A DNA stretch of 64,000 bases from Limnovirga sp038203525 (GCA_038203525.1 JBBRDW010000010.1:1-64000), one strand, 5' to 3'. Counted from the stretch's first letter, positions 55,435 through 64,000 are shown. The notes: a model not told the origin generated them from the letters alone. Numbers and translations are program-made.

Positions 55435-56781
55435 TTACCAGGCTCTGTCTCTGTCCCAGGCTTCAAATTCTTTTGCAACCGCAGTTAAAAAAGAGGCACC
55501 CAAACTGCCATCAATAATACGGTGATCGTAGCTTAGCGATAGGTACATCATATGCCTGATGCCAATGGTATCTCCCTGCTCTGTTTCAATAACAACGGGC
55601 CTTTTCTTAATAGCACCCACTGCCATAATAGCCACTTGCGGTTGGTTTATAATAGGCGTTCCCATTAAACTGCCAAACGTACCCACATTGGTTAATGTGA
55701 ATGTGCCGCCCACCGTATCATCAGGTTTTAATTTATTGTTGCGTGAATTATCGGCCATGGTATTTACCTGTTTACTAAGGCCAACAAGGTTTAGATAATC
55801 TGCATTGCGTATTACCGGCACAATTAAATTACCGCTTGGCAATGCAGTGGCCATACCAATGTTAATATCTTTTTTTATGATAATTCTGTCGCCGTCAAGC
55901 GAACTGTTGATTAATGGAAACCTTTTAATAACACGTGTAAGGCAGTCGATAAACAAGGGCGTAAAAGTAATTTTAGTATTTTCCCTTTTCTCAAAATCTT
56001 TCTTCACTTTCTCTCTCCACAACACCATATTGGTAACGTCGGCCTCTGCAAAACTGGTTACATGGGCGCTTGTATGCTTACTGTCAACCATATGCTTAGC
56101 AATAAGCTTGCGCATGCGGTCCATTTCTATAATCTCCACATTATCGCCGTAAGATGTTGCGGGCTTTTCAATTGTTGACGGTGTTTGATAGACCGGTTGC
56201 GGCGGTTCCTGTTTTGTGTTTATTGCTGTTTTCACAAGTTGCTCAACAATTGCATTTTGTGGCTTAGGGGTTATGGCTTTCCCGCTTTTTTTATCATCCA
56301 CATATTGCAGAATATCCTTTTTAGTTACACGCCCCTCATTACCGGTACCTGGAATAGCTTCCAGTTCAACCATACTTACGGCTTCGCTGTTCGCAATATT
56401 TAACACCAGTGGCGAATAAAAACGGTTTCCGCCGGAAGATGCAGTAACAGCAATGCTTTCAGGAATATAAGGAACGTCAGCAGCAATATTAATTACTGGC
56501 GTTTCAACAACAGGAGCTGTAGTTTTTGTGGCAGCCCCTGCACCCGTTTCTATGCGGGCAATTACAGCGCCAACCGGCACTACATCGTTTACGTTAAATA
56601 AAATTTCACTGATGGTTCCAGCGACAGTACAAGGCACTTCACTGTCCACTTTATCGGTGGCAATTTCAAGAACTGTTTCATCTTCTTTTACTGCATCGCC
56701 GGCTTTTTTATGCCATTGCAAAATGGTAGCCTCCGTAATACTTTCGCCAAGCTTTGGCATTATAAGGTCAACAAGCGCCAT
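55435..56781 (-). CDS. 2-oxoacid dehydrogenase E2 acyltransferase
   Basis: 448 residues, the dihydrolipoyl acyltransferase core of a 2-oxoacid dehydrogenase complex. An N-terminal lipoyl domain (1-about 80) has the modified Lys44 in EIATDKVDSE. A Pro/Ala linker leads to a peripheral-subunit-binding domain (about 118-160, FYSPLVLNIANSEAVSM..GNEGRVTKKDIL). A second linker and the catalytic domain (about 215-445) follow, with HVTSFAEADVTNMV and the active-site SYDHRIIDGSLGASFL. The domain set fits branched-chain or 2-oxoglutarate/pyruvate E2; the neighbours do not settle which. E1 and E3 genes are not in the window. Confidence 0.94.
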   Translation of the reverse strand: MALVDLIMPKLGESITEATILQWHKKAGDAVKEDETVLEIATDKVDSEVPCTVAGTISEILFNVNDVVPVGAVIARIETGAGAATKTTAPVVETPVINIAADVPYIPESIAVTASSGGNRFYSPLVLNIANSEAVSMVELEAIPGTGNEGRVTKKDILQYVDDKKSGKAITPKPQNAIVEQLVKTAINTKQEPPQPVYQTPSTIEKPATSYGDNVEIIEMDRMRKLIAKHMVDSKHTSAHVTSFAEADVTNMVLWREKVKKDFEKRENTKITFTPLFIDCLTRVIKRFPLINSSLDGDRIIIKKDINIGMATALPSGNLIVPVIRNADYLNLVGLSKQVNTMADNSRNNKLKPDDTVGGTFTLTNVGTFGSLMGTPIINQPQVAIMAVGAIKKRPVVIETEQGDTIGIRHMMYLSLSYDHRIIDGSLGASFLTAVAKEFEAWDRDRAW

Positions 56782-56937
56782 TGATTTATGGTTTTAAAAT
56801 TTTAATTTTTTACGCAACTATGTGTCTATTTTTATTTACCAGGCAGTTAGTTCACCCTTCAGCACCGCTTCCGCCTCCGGCGGACTCTTTTACTAACGAA
56901 CAATTGGCACCAACGGGAACGGGTCAAAGATAATAAA

Positions 56938-58206
56938 TCAGCCTGTACTATTTTTAAGAATGAATAACCGCAAAAGATTCAAAGCATTTATTGCAGTTAG
57001 TTCAATATTCCTTTGCCTGTCGAAACGAAACTGTAATTTTTTTGTCTCCACCGCTGTTTTACTTCCTACTGCTATCCAAACAGTACCAACGGGTTTTTCT
57101 TCTGTGCCACCATCCGGACCCATAATTCCTGAAACAGCTACGGCGTAGTCCGTTCGCATAACCTGCAATACCCCTTTAGCCATTTCAATCACCGTTTCCT
57201 CACTCACAGCTCCAACTGTTTGCAACGTTTGTTCTTTTACTTCAAGAACATTTGTTTTAATACTGTTATCATAACTCACTACGCTGCCCATAAAGTAGGC
57301 TGAGGAGCCGGATACAGCAGTAAGCAGGTGCGCAATATAACCCCCGGTACAACTTTCTGCAGTTGAAACGGTCTTATCATTTGCTTTTAATATTCTGCCA
57401 ACAATTTCGCTCATGGAGATATCCTCATCAACAACCAGGAACTCATTTACCAATTGCTTTAGTTGATTGAACTGGCTGCTTAATTCATTTTCAATCGTGG
57501 TTTTATCATTTCCATTAGCAGTTAACCGTAAACGAACCATGCCGTAATTTGGAAGATAGGCGAGTTTGATATTTGCTGGTAATGCTTCTTCAAAATCTTT
57601 TATAATCTCTGCAAGAAACGATTCTCCTACACCCGCAGTTAATAAAGTTCTGTGGCCGATATGCGGCATATCGAAACGTTTTTTCAATAATGGCAGCACT
57701 TCATCTGCAATTAAACCTTTCATTTCGTGGGGTACACCCGGCAGGCTGATGAAAATTTTGCCGTTCTTTTCGAATAGCATTCCCGGAGCTGTTCCGCGTT
57801 CATTTTTTAGCACAGTACAAACATCGGGCACTTCAGCCTGTTTGCGGTTGCGGTCTAATAATGGCATAGGACGTTTGAACACATGCTCAAACAAATACGT
57901 TACGTGGTCAAGTGTTGGCAAATCCATTACCATTTTGCCTCCAAAATACTGGCAAAGCAGCGGTTTAGTAATATCATCTGCTGTTGGCCCAAGGCCACCC
58001 GTAATTAAAATAATGTGCGAACGTTTTGCTTCTTCATCGAGTGTATTCCAGATATCGTCCCATACATCGCCTACGGCTGTGCGGTGCTGTACCCAAACCC
58101 CAATGGCGTTAAGTTGTTGCGCCATCCATGCGCTGTTGGTATCTATTACCTGGCCGATTAATAATTCATCGCCGATTGTTATTATAGATGCTGTTATTTT
58201 TTCCAT
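56938..58206 (-). CDS. cinA: CinA family nicotinamide-nucleotide amidohydrolase/ADP-ribose pyrophosphatase
   Basis: 422 residues with the two CinA domains. The N-terminal MoaB/MogA-like domain (about 4-180: ITIGDELLIGQVIDTNS, TGGLGPTADDITK, SLPGVPHEM) resembles an ADP-ribose pyrophosphatase. The C-terminal domain (about 255-418: TAESCTGGYIAHLLTAVSGSS, VSGIMGPDGGTEEKPVGTVWIA) is the NMN deamidase. Together they recycle pyridine nucleotides. It is transcribed away from the PBP4 gene and is 156 bp upstream of the E2 gene, on the same strand. Confidence 0.96.
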   Translation of the reverse strand: MEKITASIITIGDELLIGQVIDTNSAWMAQQLNAIGVWVQHRTAVGDVWDDIWNTLDEEAKRSHIILITGGLGPTADDITKPLLCQYFGGKMVMDLPTLDHVTYLFEHVFKRPMPLLDRNRKQAEVPDVCTVLKNERGTAPGMLFEKNGKIFISLPGVPHEMKGLIADEVLPLLKKRFDMPHIGHRTLLTAGVGESFLAEIIKDFEEALPANIKLAYLPNYGMVRLRLTANGNDKTTIENELSSQFNQLKQLVNEFLVVDEDISMSEIVGRILKANDKTVSTAESCTGGYIAHLLTAVSGSSAYFMGSVVSYDNSIKTNVLEVKEQTLQTVGAVSEETVIEMAKGVLQVMRTDYAVAVSGIMGPDGGTEEKPVGTVWIAVGSKTAVETKKLQFRFDRQRNIELTAINALNLLRLFILKNSTG

Positions 58207-58264
58207 GATCTAGAAGCTCTGTAATTGAATGATAGTGCGTAATCTGTTGATTCATGATCCGGAA

Positions 58265-58322
58265 GTACAAGAGTGCGACGCAACGGAAGCTTCGTTGATG
58301 TTACTTTAGTATGGCCCAAAAT
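58265..58322. repeat. Interspersed GTAC repeat, single F copy
   Basis: Preceded by GATCCGGAAGTAC, the exact core lies at 58265-58283, then ATGGCCCAAAATTTTT. It sits between divergent cinA and the PBP4-like gene. Confidence 0.9.
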
Positions 58323-58360
58323 TTTTGTGACTTCTTTCTGCTTATTTTAGCGCAAGGTAA

Positions 58361-59782
58361 ATGATGATTATGAAAACATATACAGTTACAATTGCTTTAC
58401 TGTTAATTTCTGTTGTTGCGTTTGCACAAACAAATGCGATGCGCATAGACAAAGCAGTTCAGCAGTTAATGAAGGATGCGCAAATGAAACACGGAACTAT
58501 GAGTTTGTATGTGGTGGAAACAAAAACAGGTAATGTTGTTTATCATTTGAATGAGCAAGCCGGGATGACGCCGGCAAGCACGCAGAAATTGTTTACCAGC
58601 ATAGCCGCTTTTGAATTACTGGGAAAAGATTACCGGTTTAAAACGGAACTGGGCTATAGTGGAAAGGTTGAGAACGGAACGCTGACAGGCAATATTTATG
58701 TTGCCGGCAATGGAGACCCCTGCTTAGGAAGCTGGCGGTATAACCAGACAAAAAGAGACAGTGTATTGAAAAAAATATTCTCCATTATTTATAGCGCAGG
58801 TATCAAAAAAATTGACGGTGATATAATTATGGATGGCTCAAAGTTTAGCTACCAGCCTTTGCCAGGTGGGTGGATTTGGGAAGACATTGGCAACTATTAT
58901 GGTGCCGGAACCTGGGCAATAAACTGGAATGAGAACCAATACGATCTTCTATTGAAACCTGGTAATAAAGCGGGTGCCAATGTTGAAATTACCGGTACAG
59001 AGCCGGCCTTGGAAACATACGCATTCATCAATCGTTTAAATTCAGGAAAACCGGGCAGTGGCGATAACGGATACATTTATATGCCACCTTATGCAAAAAG
59101 TGGTTTTGTTGAAGGAACTGTTCCTGCGGGTGAAAAATCGTTTAAGCTTTCTGGTTCATTACCAAATCCACCTTTACAGTTTGGAAAAGAAGTTAAGGCT
59201 TATTTAGATGCTAATAATATTGCAATAAGCGGTGCTGTACAAACAACAGAACAGTTGATGAATCAGCAATCAAAAAACACTTCGTATCAACAGTCTTTAG
59301 GCATAATTCTTTCGCCGACATTGGACAGTTTAACTTATTGGTTTCTTCAAAAAAGCATCAACCTATATGGTGAAGCACTGGTTAAAACAATGGCTTATGA
59401 AAAAACAGGTTATGGCTCCACTGATACAGGTGTTGCAATTATAAAAGATTTCTGGAGTAAAAACGGCATAGAAAAATCTGCTTTGAATATAGTTGACGGC
59501 AGCGGCCTTTCTCCACAAAACCGCGTAACAACCGATGCATTGGTGAAAGCACTTCGGTATGCTAAAACCCGCGGGTGGTATAGCTCTTTTTACAGAGCAC
59601 TTCCCTTGTATAATGGTATGAAAATGAAAAGTGGAACGATTGGCGGAGCCAAAGCATATGCGGGTTATCATACTTCTAAAAACGGAACCGAATATACGTT
59701 TGCGATCATCATAAATAATTATGATGCTGATGCTGGAAGCATAGCACCAAAAATGTTTAAAATGCTGGATGAGTTGAAGTGA
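58361..59782 (+). CDS. dacB: D-alanyl-D-alanine carboxypeptidase/endopeptidase (PBP4 type)
   Basis: 473 residues with a signal peptide (about 1-23, ending FAQ). Class C-type serine peptidase: Ser73-x-x-Lys76 in PASTQK, the SxN-like VDGSGLS, and the KTG-like KSGTIGGAK. The insert domains typical of PBP4 lie between about 110 and 300. It trims D-Ala residues and cross-links of peptidoglycan in the periplasm. Three possible ATGs lie at 58361, 58364 and 58370; the first two are adjacent and any gives the same signal peptide. The Uma2 remnant follows after 2 bp, on the opposite strand. Confidence 0.94.
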   Translation: MMIMKTYTVTIALLLISVVAFAQTNAMRIDKAVQQLMKDAQMKHGTMSLYVVETKTGNVVYHLNEQAGMTPASTQKLFTSIAAFELLGKDYRFKTELGYSGKVENGTLTGNIYVAGNGDPCLGSWRYNQTKRDSVLKKIFSIIYSAGIKKIDGDIIMDGSKFSYQPLPGGWIWEDIGNYYGAGTWAINWNENQYDLLLKPGNKAGANVEITGTEPALETYAFINRLNSGKPGSGDNGYIYMPPYAKSGFVEGTVPAGEKSFKLSGSLPNPPLQFGKEVKAYLDANNIAISGAVQTTEQLMNQQSKNTSYQQSLGIILSPTLDSLTYWFLQKSINLYGEALVKTMAYEKTGYGSTDTGVAIIKDFWSKNGIEKSALNIVDGSGLSPQNRVTTDALVKALRYAKTRGWYSSFYRALPLYNGMKMKSGTIGGAKAYAGYHTSKNGTEYTFAIIINNYDADAGSIAPKMFKMLDELK

Positions 59783-59784
59783 GA

Positions 59785-60376
59785 TTAAAAAACTACTTTT
59801 CTATAAATCGCTTCGAGTGGAATAATAAACCCGATTGTAGGTATCTGAAGTAAAGATGCTTTTTCAATAAGCAATTCATTTTCCCATTTATTTTCTACGG
59901 TTTTCCTTATTGCATCTACACTCATACTTACAGAATCAATCATAATGTATTCTTTAAGCGTTGGCATCTGCATATAAAAAACTTTTTCTTATTCCTGTCG
60001 TTTTGTTCGGTAGTGGGTGAAAGTATTTCAATAATTACAGTTGGATTTTTAATCATATCGGGTTTATCAGCTACAAGTTCGGGTTCTTCGCAAACGATGG
60101 TTATATCAGGATAAAAATATCTTTCAATTGATTTAACTTCTACACGAAGGTCGCTGGCAAAAACATCGCAGGACTTACCTTTAAGAAAAGAATATAAAAC
60201 TCTCCAAACAAATTTGCCTGTATATAGTTTTGCGGCAGAGATGCCCCAGACATATCAACTATTTCGCCACCATGATACTCATGTTTCTCCGGCTGCTTAG
60301 GCTCCCGTTCAAGGTATTCCTCAGCAGTCATCATTTGCTTAGTAATGCATTTTGGCGCGGGTTCTTTAACTTCCAT
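59785..60376 (-). pseudogene. Uma2-family endonuclease-like gene, two frameshifts
   Basis: Three pieces of one Uma2 (DUF820) protein are found in order in different frames. Piece 1 (60376 to about 60190) carries MTAEEYLEREPKQPEKHEY and GGEIVDMSGASLPQN. Piece 2 (about 60190-59985) carries CDVFASDLRVEVKSIERYF, PDITIVCEEPE and PTVIIEILSP with the nuclease-fold Asp and Glu. Piece 3 (59973-59785) carries MPTLKEYIMIDS through EKASLLQIP. Frameshifts fall near 60190 and 59985, both in short homopolymer-rich stretches. The gene is therefore broken unless sequencing errors explain both. Uma2 genes are common in mobile or expanded families, often as decaying copies. Confidence 0.85.
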
Positions 60377-60394
60377 AATTAAATTTACTAAAAA

Positions 60395-60808
60395 TTATAT
60401 TTCAAAATAAGGAAGCAGTTTTTCTCTCATCGCTTGTGGAATAACCGTTTTTTGCCTTGTACCAGCAGTTAGATAATACAACACCACACGGCCGGCTGCA
60501 AGTAGTTTTCCCTGTTCATTATATACATCCTGAAAAAATTCTACCCGGTGATTGTCGGGCAATTCCCGCAGCGTAGTTTTAACGGTAAGCAGGTCATCGT
60601 AAGTTGCGGGGCGCAGGTAACGAACATGCATTTCAACTACCGGCATAATTACGCCGGAAGTCTCCATGTCTTTATAAGTATATCCGAGTTGCCTTATACT
60701 TTCTACTCTTCCTACTTCAAAATATTGCGCATAGTTGCCGTAATAAACCACATTCATCTGGTCTGTTTCGGCATAGCGAACACGTATTTGTGTTGTTGAT
60801 TCGTACAT
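60395..60808 (-). CDS. YbgC/FadM-type acyl-CoA thioesterase
   Basis: 137 residues, one hot-dog fold. The catalytic region reads RYAETDQMNVVYYGNYAQYFEVGRVE with the conserved Asp and Tyr, and MHVRYLRPATYDDLLTV forms the long hot-dog helix partner. Members hydrolyse short- to medium-chain or aryl acyl-CoA thioesters. In many bacteria YbgC sits with the tol-pal genes, but none are here. A downstream broken Uma2 gene lies 18 bp away on the same strand. Confidence 0.92.
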   Translation of the reverse strand: MYESTTQIRVRYAETDQMNVVYYGNYAQYFEVGRVESIRQLGYTYKDMETSGVIMPVVEMHVRYLRPATYDDLLTVKTTLRELPDNHRVEFFQDVYNEQGKLLAAGRVVLYYLTAGTRQKTVIPQAMREKLLPYFEI

Positions 60809-60836
60809 AAATTTATTACTGGTTTTGGATGCCGGA

Positions 60837-61065
60837 ATTTTTTATGAACCCAGCGTTCGATTCTTTGGTGATCGGCTCTTGCGTCGCACTCTTATACATT
60901 CGGAACTGAATTGAGCAAGTTCCAAAGTTCACGTGTTCACAAAGTTATTGAAACAAAAAAAACGGTTAATGTGTTAACCAGGCAACCTGCTGCCTATTGT
61001 TCCCAAAGTACAAGAGTGCGACGCAAGTAAAGCTCCATTTGTGTGTCGTCAGCTGGGCCAAAAAA
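60837..61065. repeat. Interspersed GTAC repeat, R-F composite
   Basis: R copy: TTTTTTATGAACCCAGC, core TTGCGTCGCACTCTTATAC at 60880-60898 (one change). The spacer of 109 bp includes GTTCACGTGTTCAC. F core exact at 61008-61026, ending CAGCTGGGCCAAAAAACT up to the stop of the DUF2807 gene. Confidence 0.9.
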
Positions 61066-61788
61066 CTAATTTACTTTATTAATCTTTCCACTGCCTGCAA
61101 TATCCTGTTTTACCGCTGCATTACCACTGTAGTCTACGTTTCCGCTACCAGCAATATGAATATCGAGGTTATTTTCGGCATGCACTTTTGCATTGCCGCT
61201 GCCAGTGATACGTATTGCCACACTTTCGCTCAGCAATTTTTCGGCATTGTAGTCGCCCATACCCGTAATCTCAATTTTGGAGCTTTTGGTTTCGCCGGTA
61301 AGGGTAATGCTTCCGGTGCCTGCAATATCAGAGTCGATGTCCGGTGTATTAACATCGAGCGTAACATTGCCTGTGCCTGCAATATTTAATTTAAGGTGGT
61401 CGCTGCCAACAAATTTACCTTCTCCACGTACATTTCCGCTGCCGGCTACAGCCAGTTCAGAGAGTTTGTCGGTAGTTACCGTAACCAGTATTTTATTGTT
61501 TGACGACAGGTTGTAATTTTCTTTGGCTTTTACTACAAGAGCCCCATCTTTATTTTCTGTAACAATATAAGGCAGCAGGTTTTCATCGGCTTGCACTGTT
61601 ATTGATTTGGACGTTCCCTGAACCACCACAATATCGAAATTGCCATAGGATTTTATTTTGTCGGTAACATCTGCATTTCGCTGCTCACTGGTGGAATTAC
61701 CATTACCATGTATGGTTTCTTTAAAAATAGAGTCGCAGGAAACAGCGCTTAGGGCTACAAGAAAAGCAAGCAGGATAATTTTTCTCAT
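61066..61788 (-). CDS. DUF2807 (head GIN domain) lipoprotein
   Basis: 240 residues with a lipoprotein signal (LSAVSC, Cys about 18). The rest is a DUF2807 beta-solenoid of repeated GSGN-type turns: AGSGNVRGEGK, AGTGNVTLDV, AGTGSITLTG, TGSGNAKVHA and AGSGNVDYSG. These small exported proteins are common in Bacteroidota and are probably adhesive or structural. Function is unknown. The stop codon touches the F repeat copy. Confidence 0.92.
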   Translation of the reverse strand: MRKIILLAFLVALSAVSCDSIFKETIHGNGNSTSEQRNADVTDKIKSYGNFDIVVVQGTSKSITVQADENLLPYIVTENKDGALVVKAKENYNLSSNNKILVTVTTDKLSELAVAGSGNVRGEGKFVGSDHLKLNIAGTGNVTLDVNTPDIDSDIAGTGSITLTGETKSSKIEITGMGDYNAEKLLSESVAIRITGSGNAKVHAENNLDIHIAGSGNVDYSGNAAVKQDIAGSGKINKVN

Positions 61789-61957
61789 GTTGTTGTTGTT
61801 TTAAAATGGAAAATTATTAAATGTTCGCCCGGCAATGCAGTTTAGTTTATGAGCGGGCCAAATCCATTTTAACCCGCACATTTTAAAATTCTATTACCTT
61901 CGCTGCAAATTTTTAAGGCCGGTATACTATAGCTGCCTTTATCAACATTTCTACACT

Positions 61958-63490
61958 ATGACTGAAAAAATTCTGATTCTCGATTTCGGTAGTCAATACA
62001 CACAATTAATAGCCCGTGCCGTAAGAGAAGCCAATGTATTTTGCGAAATTATTCCTTTTAATAAACCATTTGAAACTGATGCAAATATTAAGGGAATTAT
62101 TTTAAGCGGTTCTCCTTTTAGCGTAAACGAAGAAAACGCACCAAGTGTTGATATTCCGGTATTTATTGAAAAGATTCCCGTGCTTGGCGTATGTTATGGA
62201 GCTCAGCTAACAGCAAAAATATTTGGAGGCAGGGTTGATAAATCTAACAAACGGGAGTATGGCCGGGCAAAACTTTCTAAAACTGCTGACGACGTTTTAC
62301 TCAAAGATATTATTGATAATTCGCAGGTTTGGATGAGCCATAGCGATTCAATTACTCAATTACCCGAAGGTTTTGAATTACTTGCTACCACAGACAGCAT
62401 TCCCATTGCCGCCTTTAAAAAATCGAGCGGAACTAAGGCTTTGTATGGCCTTCAGTTTCACCCTGAAGTATATCATTCTACTGAAGGCAAAAAGATCATC
62501 AAGAATTTTCTTGTAAATATCTGTGGTTGTAAGCAGGACTGGACCGCAGCTTCATTTGTAAACGAAACTGTTGAACAGTTAAAAAAACAAATTGGCGATG
62601 CGCATGTGATTATGGCGCTGAGTGGTGGTGTAGACAGCACTGTTGCTGCAACGCTCATCAGCAAAGCAATTGGTAACAGATTACATGGAATTTTTGTAGA
62701 TAACGGTGTATTGCGTAAGGATGAATTTGAACAGGTACTCAATACTTACAAACAGCTTGACCTGAACGTAACCGGCATTAATGCAAAGCAAACCTTCTAC
62801 AAAGAATTAAAAGGCAAAAGCGACCCCGAGGAAAAGCGGAAAATTATTGGAAAACTTTTTATCGATGTTTTCCATGAAGAAGCTTTGAAAGTGGAAGGTG
62901 TAAAATTTCTTGGGCAGGGAACCATTTATCCTGATGTGATTGAAAGCGTAAGTGTACATGGTCCATCGCAAACGATTAAATCGCACCACAATGTGGGTGG
63001 CCTGCCAGATATTATGCACTTAAGCCTAGTAGAACCCCTCCGCTACCTTTTTAAAGATGAAGTTAGAAAAGTAGGTGTTGAGCTGGGTATACCAGCCGAG
63101 ATGGTTAACCGCCACCCGTTCCCAGGGCCGGGTTTGGCTATTCGTATTCTTGGTGATGTAACGGAAGAAAAAGTAAAAATGCTGCAGGATGCGGACCATA
63201 TTTATATCCAGGGATTAAAAGATAACGGTCTGTATGATAAAGTCTGGCAGGCCGGCACCATTCTGCTGCCGGTAAAAAGCGTAGGGGTAATGGGCGATGA
63301 ACGCACTTATGAATTTACAGTGGCGCTAAGAGCTGTTACTTCAGTAGATGGAATGACTGCTGACTGGGCGCATTTACCCTACGAATTTCTTGCGAACATG
63401 AGCAGTAGTATCATCAATCACGTGCGGGGCATAAACCGGGTAGTGTACGATATCAGCAGCAAACCTCCTGCTACTATTGAGTGGGAATAA
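61958..63490 (+). CDS. guaA: GMP synthase (glutamine-hydrolysing)
   Basis: 510 residues. The glutamine amidotransferase domain (1-about 190) has the catalytic Cys in GVCYGAQ and the His/Glu pair in FHPEVYHS. The ATP pyrophosphatase domain has SGGVDSTVAATLI, and the C-terminal dimerisation domain ends GINRVVYDISSKPPATIEWE. It converts XMP to GMP in purine synthesis. ATG at 61958; preceded by an A/T-rich leader. It is the last complete gene of the window. Confidence 0.98.
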   Translation: MTEKILILDFGSQYTQLIARAVREANVFCEIIPFNKPFETDANIKGIILSGSPFSVNEENAPSVDIPVFIEKIPVLGVCYGAQLTAKIFGGRVDKSNKREYGRAKLSKTADDVLLKDIIDNSQVWMSHSDSITQLPEGFELLATTDSIPIAAFKKSSGTKALYGLQFHPEVYHSTEGKKIIKNFLVNICGCKQDWTAASFVNETVEQLKKQIGDAHVIMALSGGVDSTVAATLISKAIGNRLHGIFVDNGVLRKDEFEQVLNTYKQLDLNVTGINAKQTFYKELKGKSDPEEKRKIIGKLFIDVFHEEALKVEGVKFLGQGTIYPDVIESVSVHGPSQTIKSHHNVGGLPDIMHLSLVEPLRYLFKDEVRKVGVELGIPAEMVNRHPFPGPGLAIRILGDVTEEKVKMLQDADHIYIQGLKDNGLYDKVWQAGTILLPVKSVGVMGDERTYEFTVALRAVTSVDGMTADWAHLPYEFLANMSSSIINHVRGINRVVYDISSKPPATIEWE

Positions 63491-63583
63491 TTTTTTTTCC
63501 ACGTCCAGGTTATTTGGCAAAATAATTGCCATAATTTGAATTGACAAAAACCAGCTATCATTTATACGAAAGCCGCACCATTA

Positions 63584-64000
63584 ATGAATAGACAAAAACT
63601 AAAATACTTGATTGCCGTTTCCCTGTTTTATTTGCTATTTTTTTCGATAAGTCCAAAAGTGCAGGCTCAGGAAGATAGTTCCGGCACGCTTAGGATTGCA
63701 ATACTGGCACCCTTATATCTTGACTCGGCATTTGAATCGTTTAACTACAAACTGGGCAATACAAATATTCCGAAGCTGTTTATGCCTGGCCTCGATTTTT
63801 ATAACGGAGCCGTAATGGCAATCGACTCACTCAATAATGAAGGACGAAGTCTTGATGTCTGGTTCTACGATACAAAAAAGAAAGGGTTTTCTCCGGAGGC
63901 ACTTGCAGAAGAAATGTCTATCAGGAATTTTTCTCTTATTATCGCCGCCTTCTCAAATACGGCCGAACAAAAAGTTTTGTCAGCATTTTCCTTTAGCAAA
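63584..64000 (+). CDS. Periplasmic-binding-protein-like exported protein, 3' end outside window
   Basis: 139 codons are visible, open at the window end. ATG at 63584 gives a signal peptide (about 1-29, ending KVQAQ). The mature part begins LRIAILAPLYLDSAFESFNYKLG and continues FMPGLDFYNGAVMAIDSLNNEGRSLDVWFYDTKKK, then EEMSIRNFSLIIAAFSNTAEQKVLSAF. This matches the start of type 1 periplasmic binding domains, as in branched-chain amino acid ABC receptors. In Bacteroidota such domains are often fused to LysM repeats, which could lie downstream. It follows guaA by 93 bp on the same strand. Confidence 0.8.
   Translation, partial: MNRQKLKYLIAVSLFYLLFFSISPKVQAQEDSSGTLRIAILAPLYLDSAFESFNYKLGNTNIPKLFMPGLDFYNGAVMAIDSLNNEGRSLDVWFYDTKKKGFSPEALAEEMSIRNFSLIIAAFSNTAEQKVLSAFSFSK

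Noticed and set aside
1481..61065. Reading the repeat as a CRISPR array
   Set aside because: Copies are kilobases apart, in both orientations, with no regular short spacers and no cas genes in the window.
1481..61065. Reading the repeat as integron attC sites
   Set aside because: The ends lack the RYYYAAC/GTTRRRY boxes. No integrase was found and framed blocks include mixed-strand housekeeping genes such as dapD and prc.

Overview
The window is chromosomal DNA from a member of the Bacteroidota, most likely a Chitinophagaceae-type bacterium. The support is: two proteins ending in type IX secretion (T9SS) type A sorting domains; a TonB-dependent receptor with an N-terminal carboxypeptidase-regulatory-like domain; an OmpA/TPR/PD40-repeat protein; a LytS/LytTR two-component pair; DUF4349, DUF2807 and LiaF-type proteins; TAnnTTTG promoter-like motifs and few Shine-Dalgarno sequences. 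Several genes seem to start with TTG or GTG. I found no rRNA, tRNA, CRISPR array, integrase or transposase gene.

Layout. 1-6655: end of a TPR/CHAT-peptidase-like gene, uvrB, ccmC-ccmD and glutamate dehydrogenase. 7046-19026: five minus-strand genes that look like one envelope-spanning system. In transcription order they are a DUF4062 protein, a membrane-anchored STAND ATPase, an exported TPR/propeller protein, a 1607-residue Ig/PKD-like T9SS-secreted protein and an outer-membrane barrel. 19603-31477: P-type ATPase, Sua5, DapD, EamA exporter, LiaF-like protein, DUF4288 protein, LytS/LytTR pair, two lipoproteins and an EVE-domain protein. 31612-47042: small exported protein, TonB receptor, Prc protease, OmpA-type protein, T9SS multicopper oxidase, BioF-like enzyme, MiaE, an unnamed ATP-grasp-like protein and a DUF1624 membrane protein. 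47518-64000: exonuclease, Dpm1-type glycosyltransferase, EamA transporter, beta-helix protein, a cytochrome/porin/cytochrome operon, 2-oxoacid dehydrogenase E2, CinA, PBP4-type peptidase, a frameshifted Uma2 gene, a thioesterase, DUF2807 protein, GuaA and a truncated periplasmic-binding-like gene.

The most striking non-coding signal is a family of about 30 copies of a ~60 bp repeat, found only between genes. One end carries TTGCGTCGCACTCTTGTAC (or its reverse complement). The other end carries GCCNGG followed by an A- or T-run. Nine pairs form R-spacer-F inverted elements (GTAC ends facing each other across 58-134 bp), two pairs have the opposite order, and eight copies are single. Reading left to right, most gene blocks are entered through an F copy and left through an R copy. 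I do not recognise this family; it behaves like a REP/BIME- or MITE-type element.

The two best candidates for undescribed biology are this repeat family and the DUF4062/STAND/propeller/T9SS/barrel locus. The latter reads as a cytosolic sensor-effector pair with a matching periplasmic and cell-surface arm.
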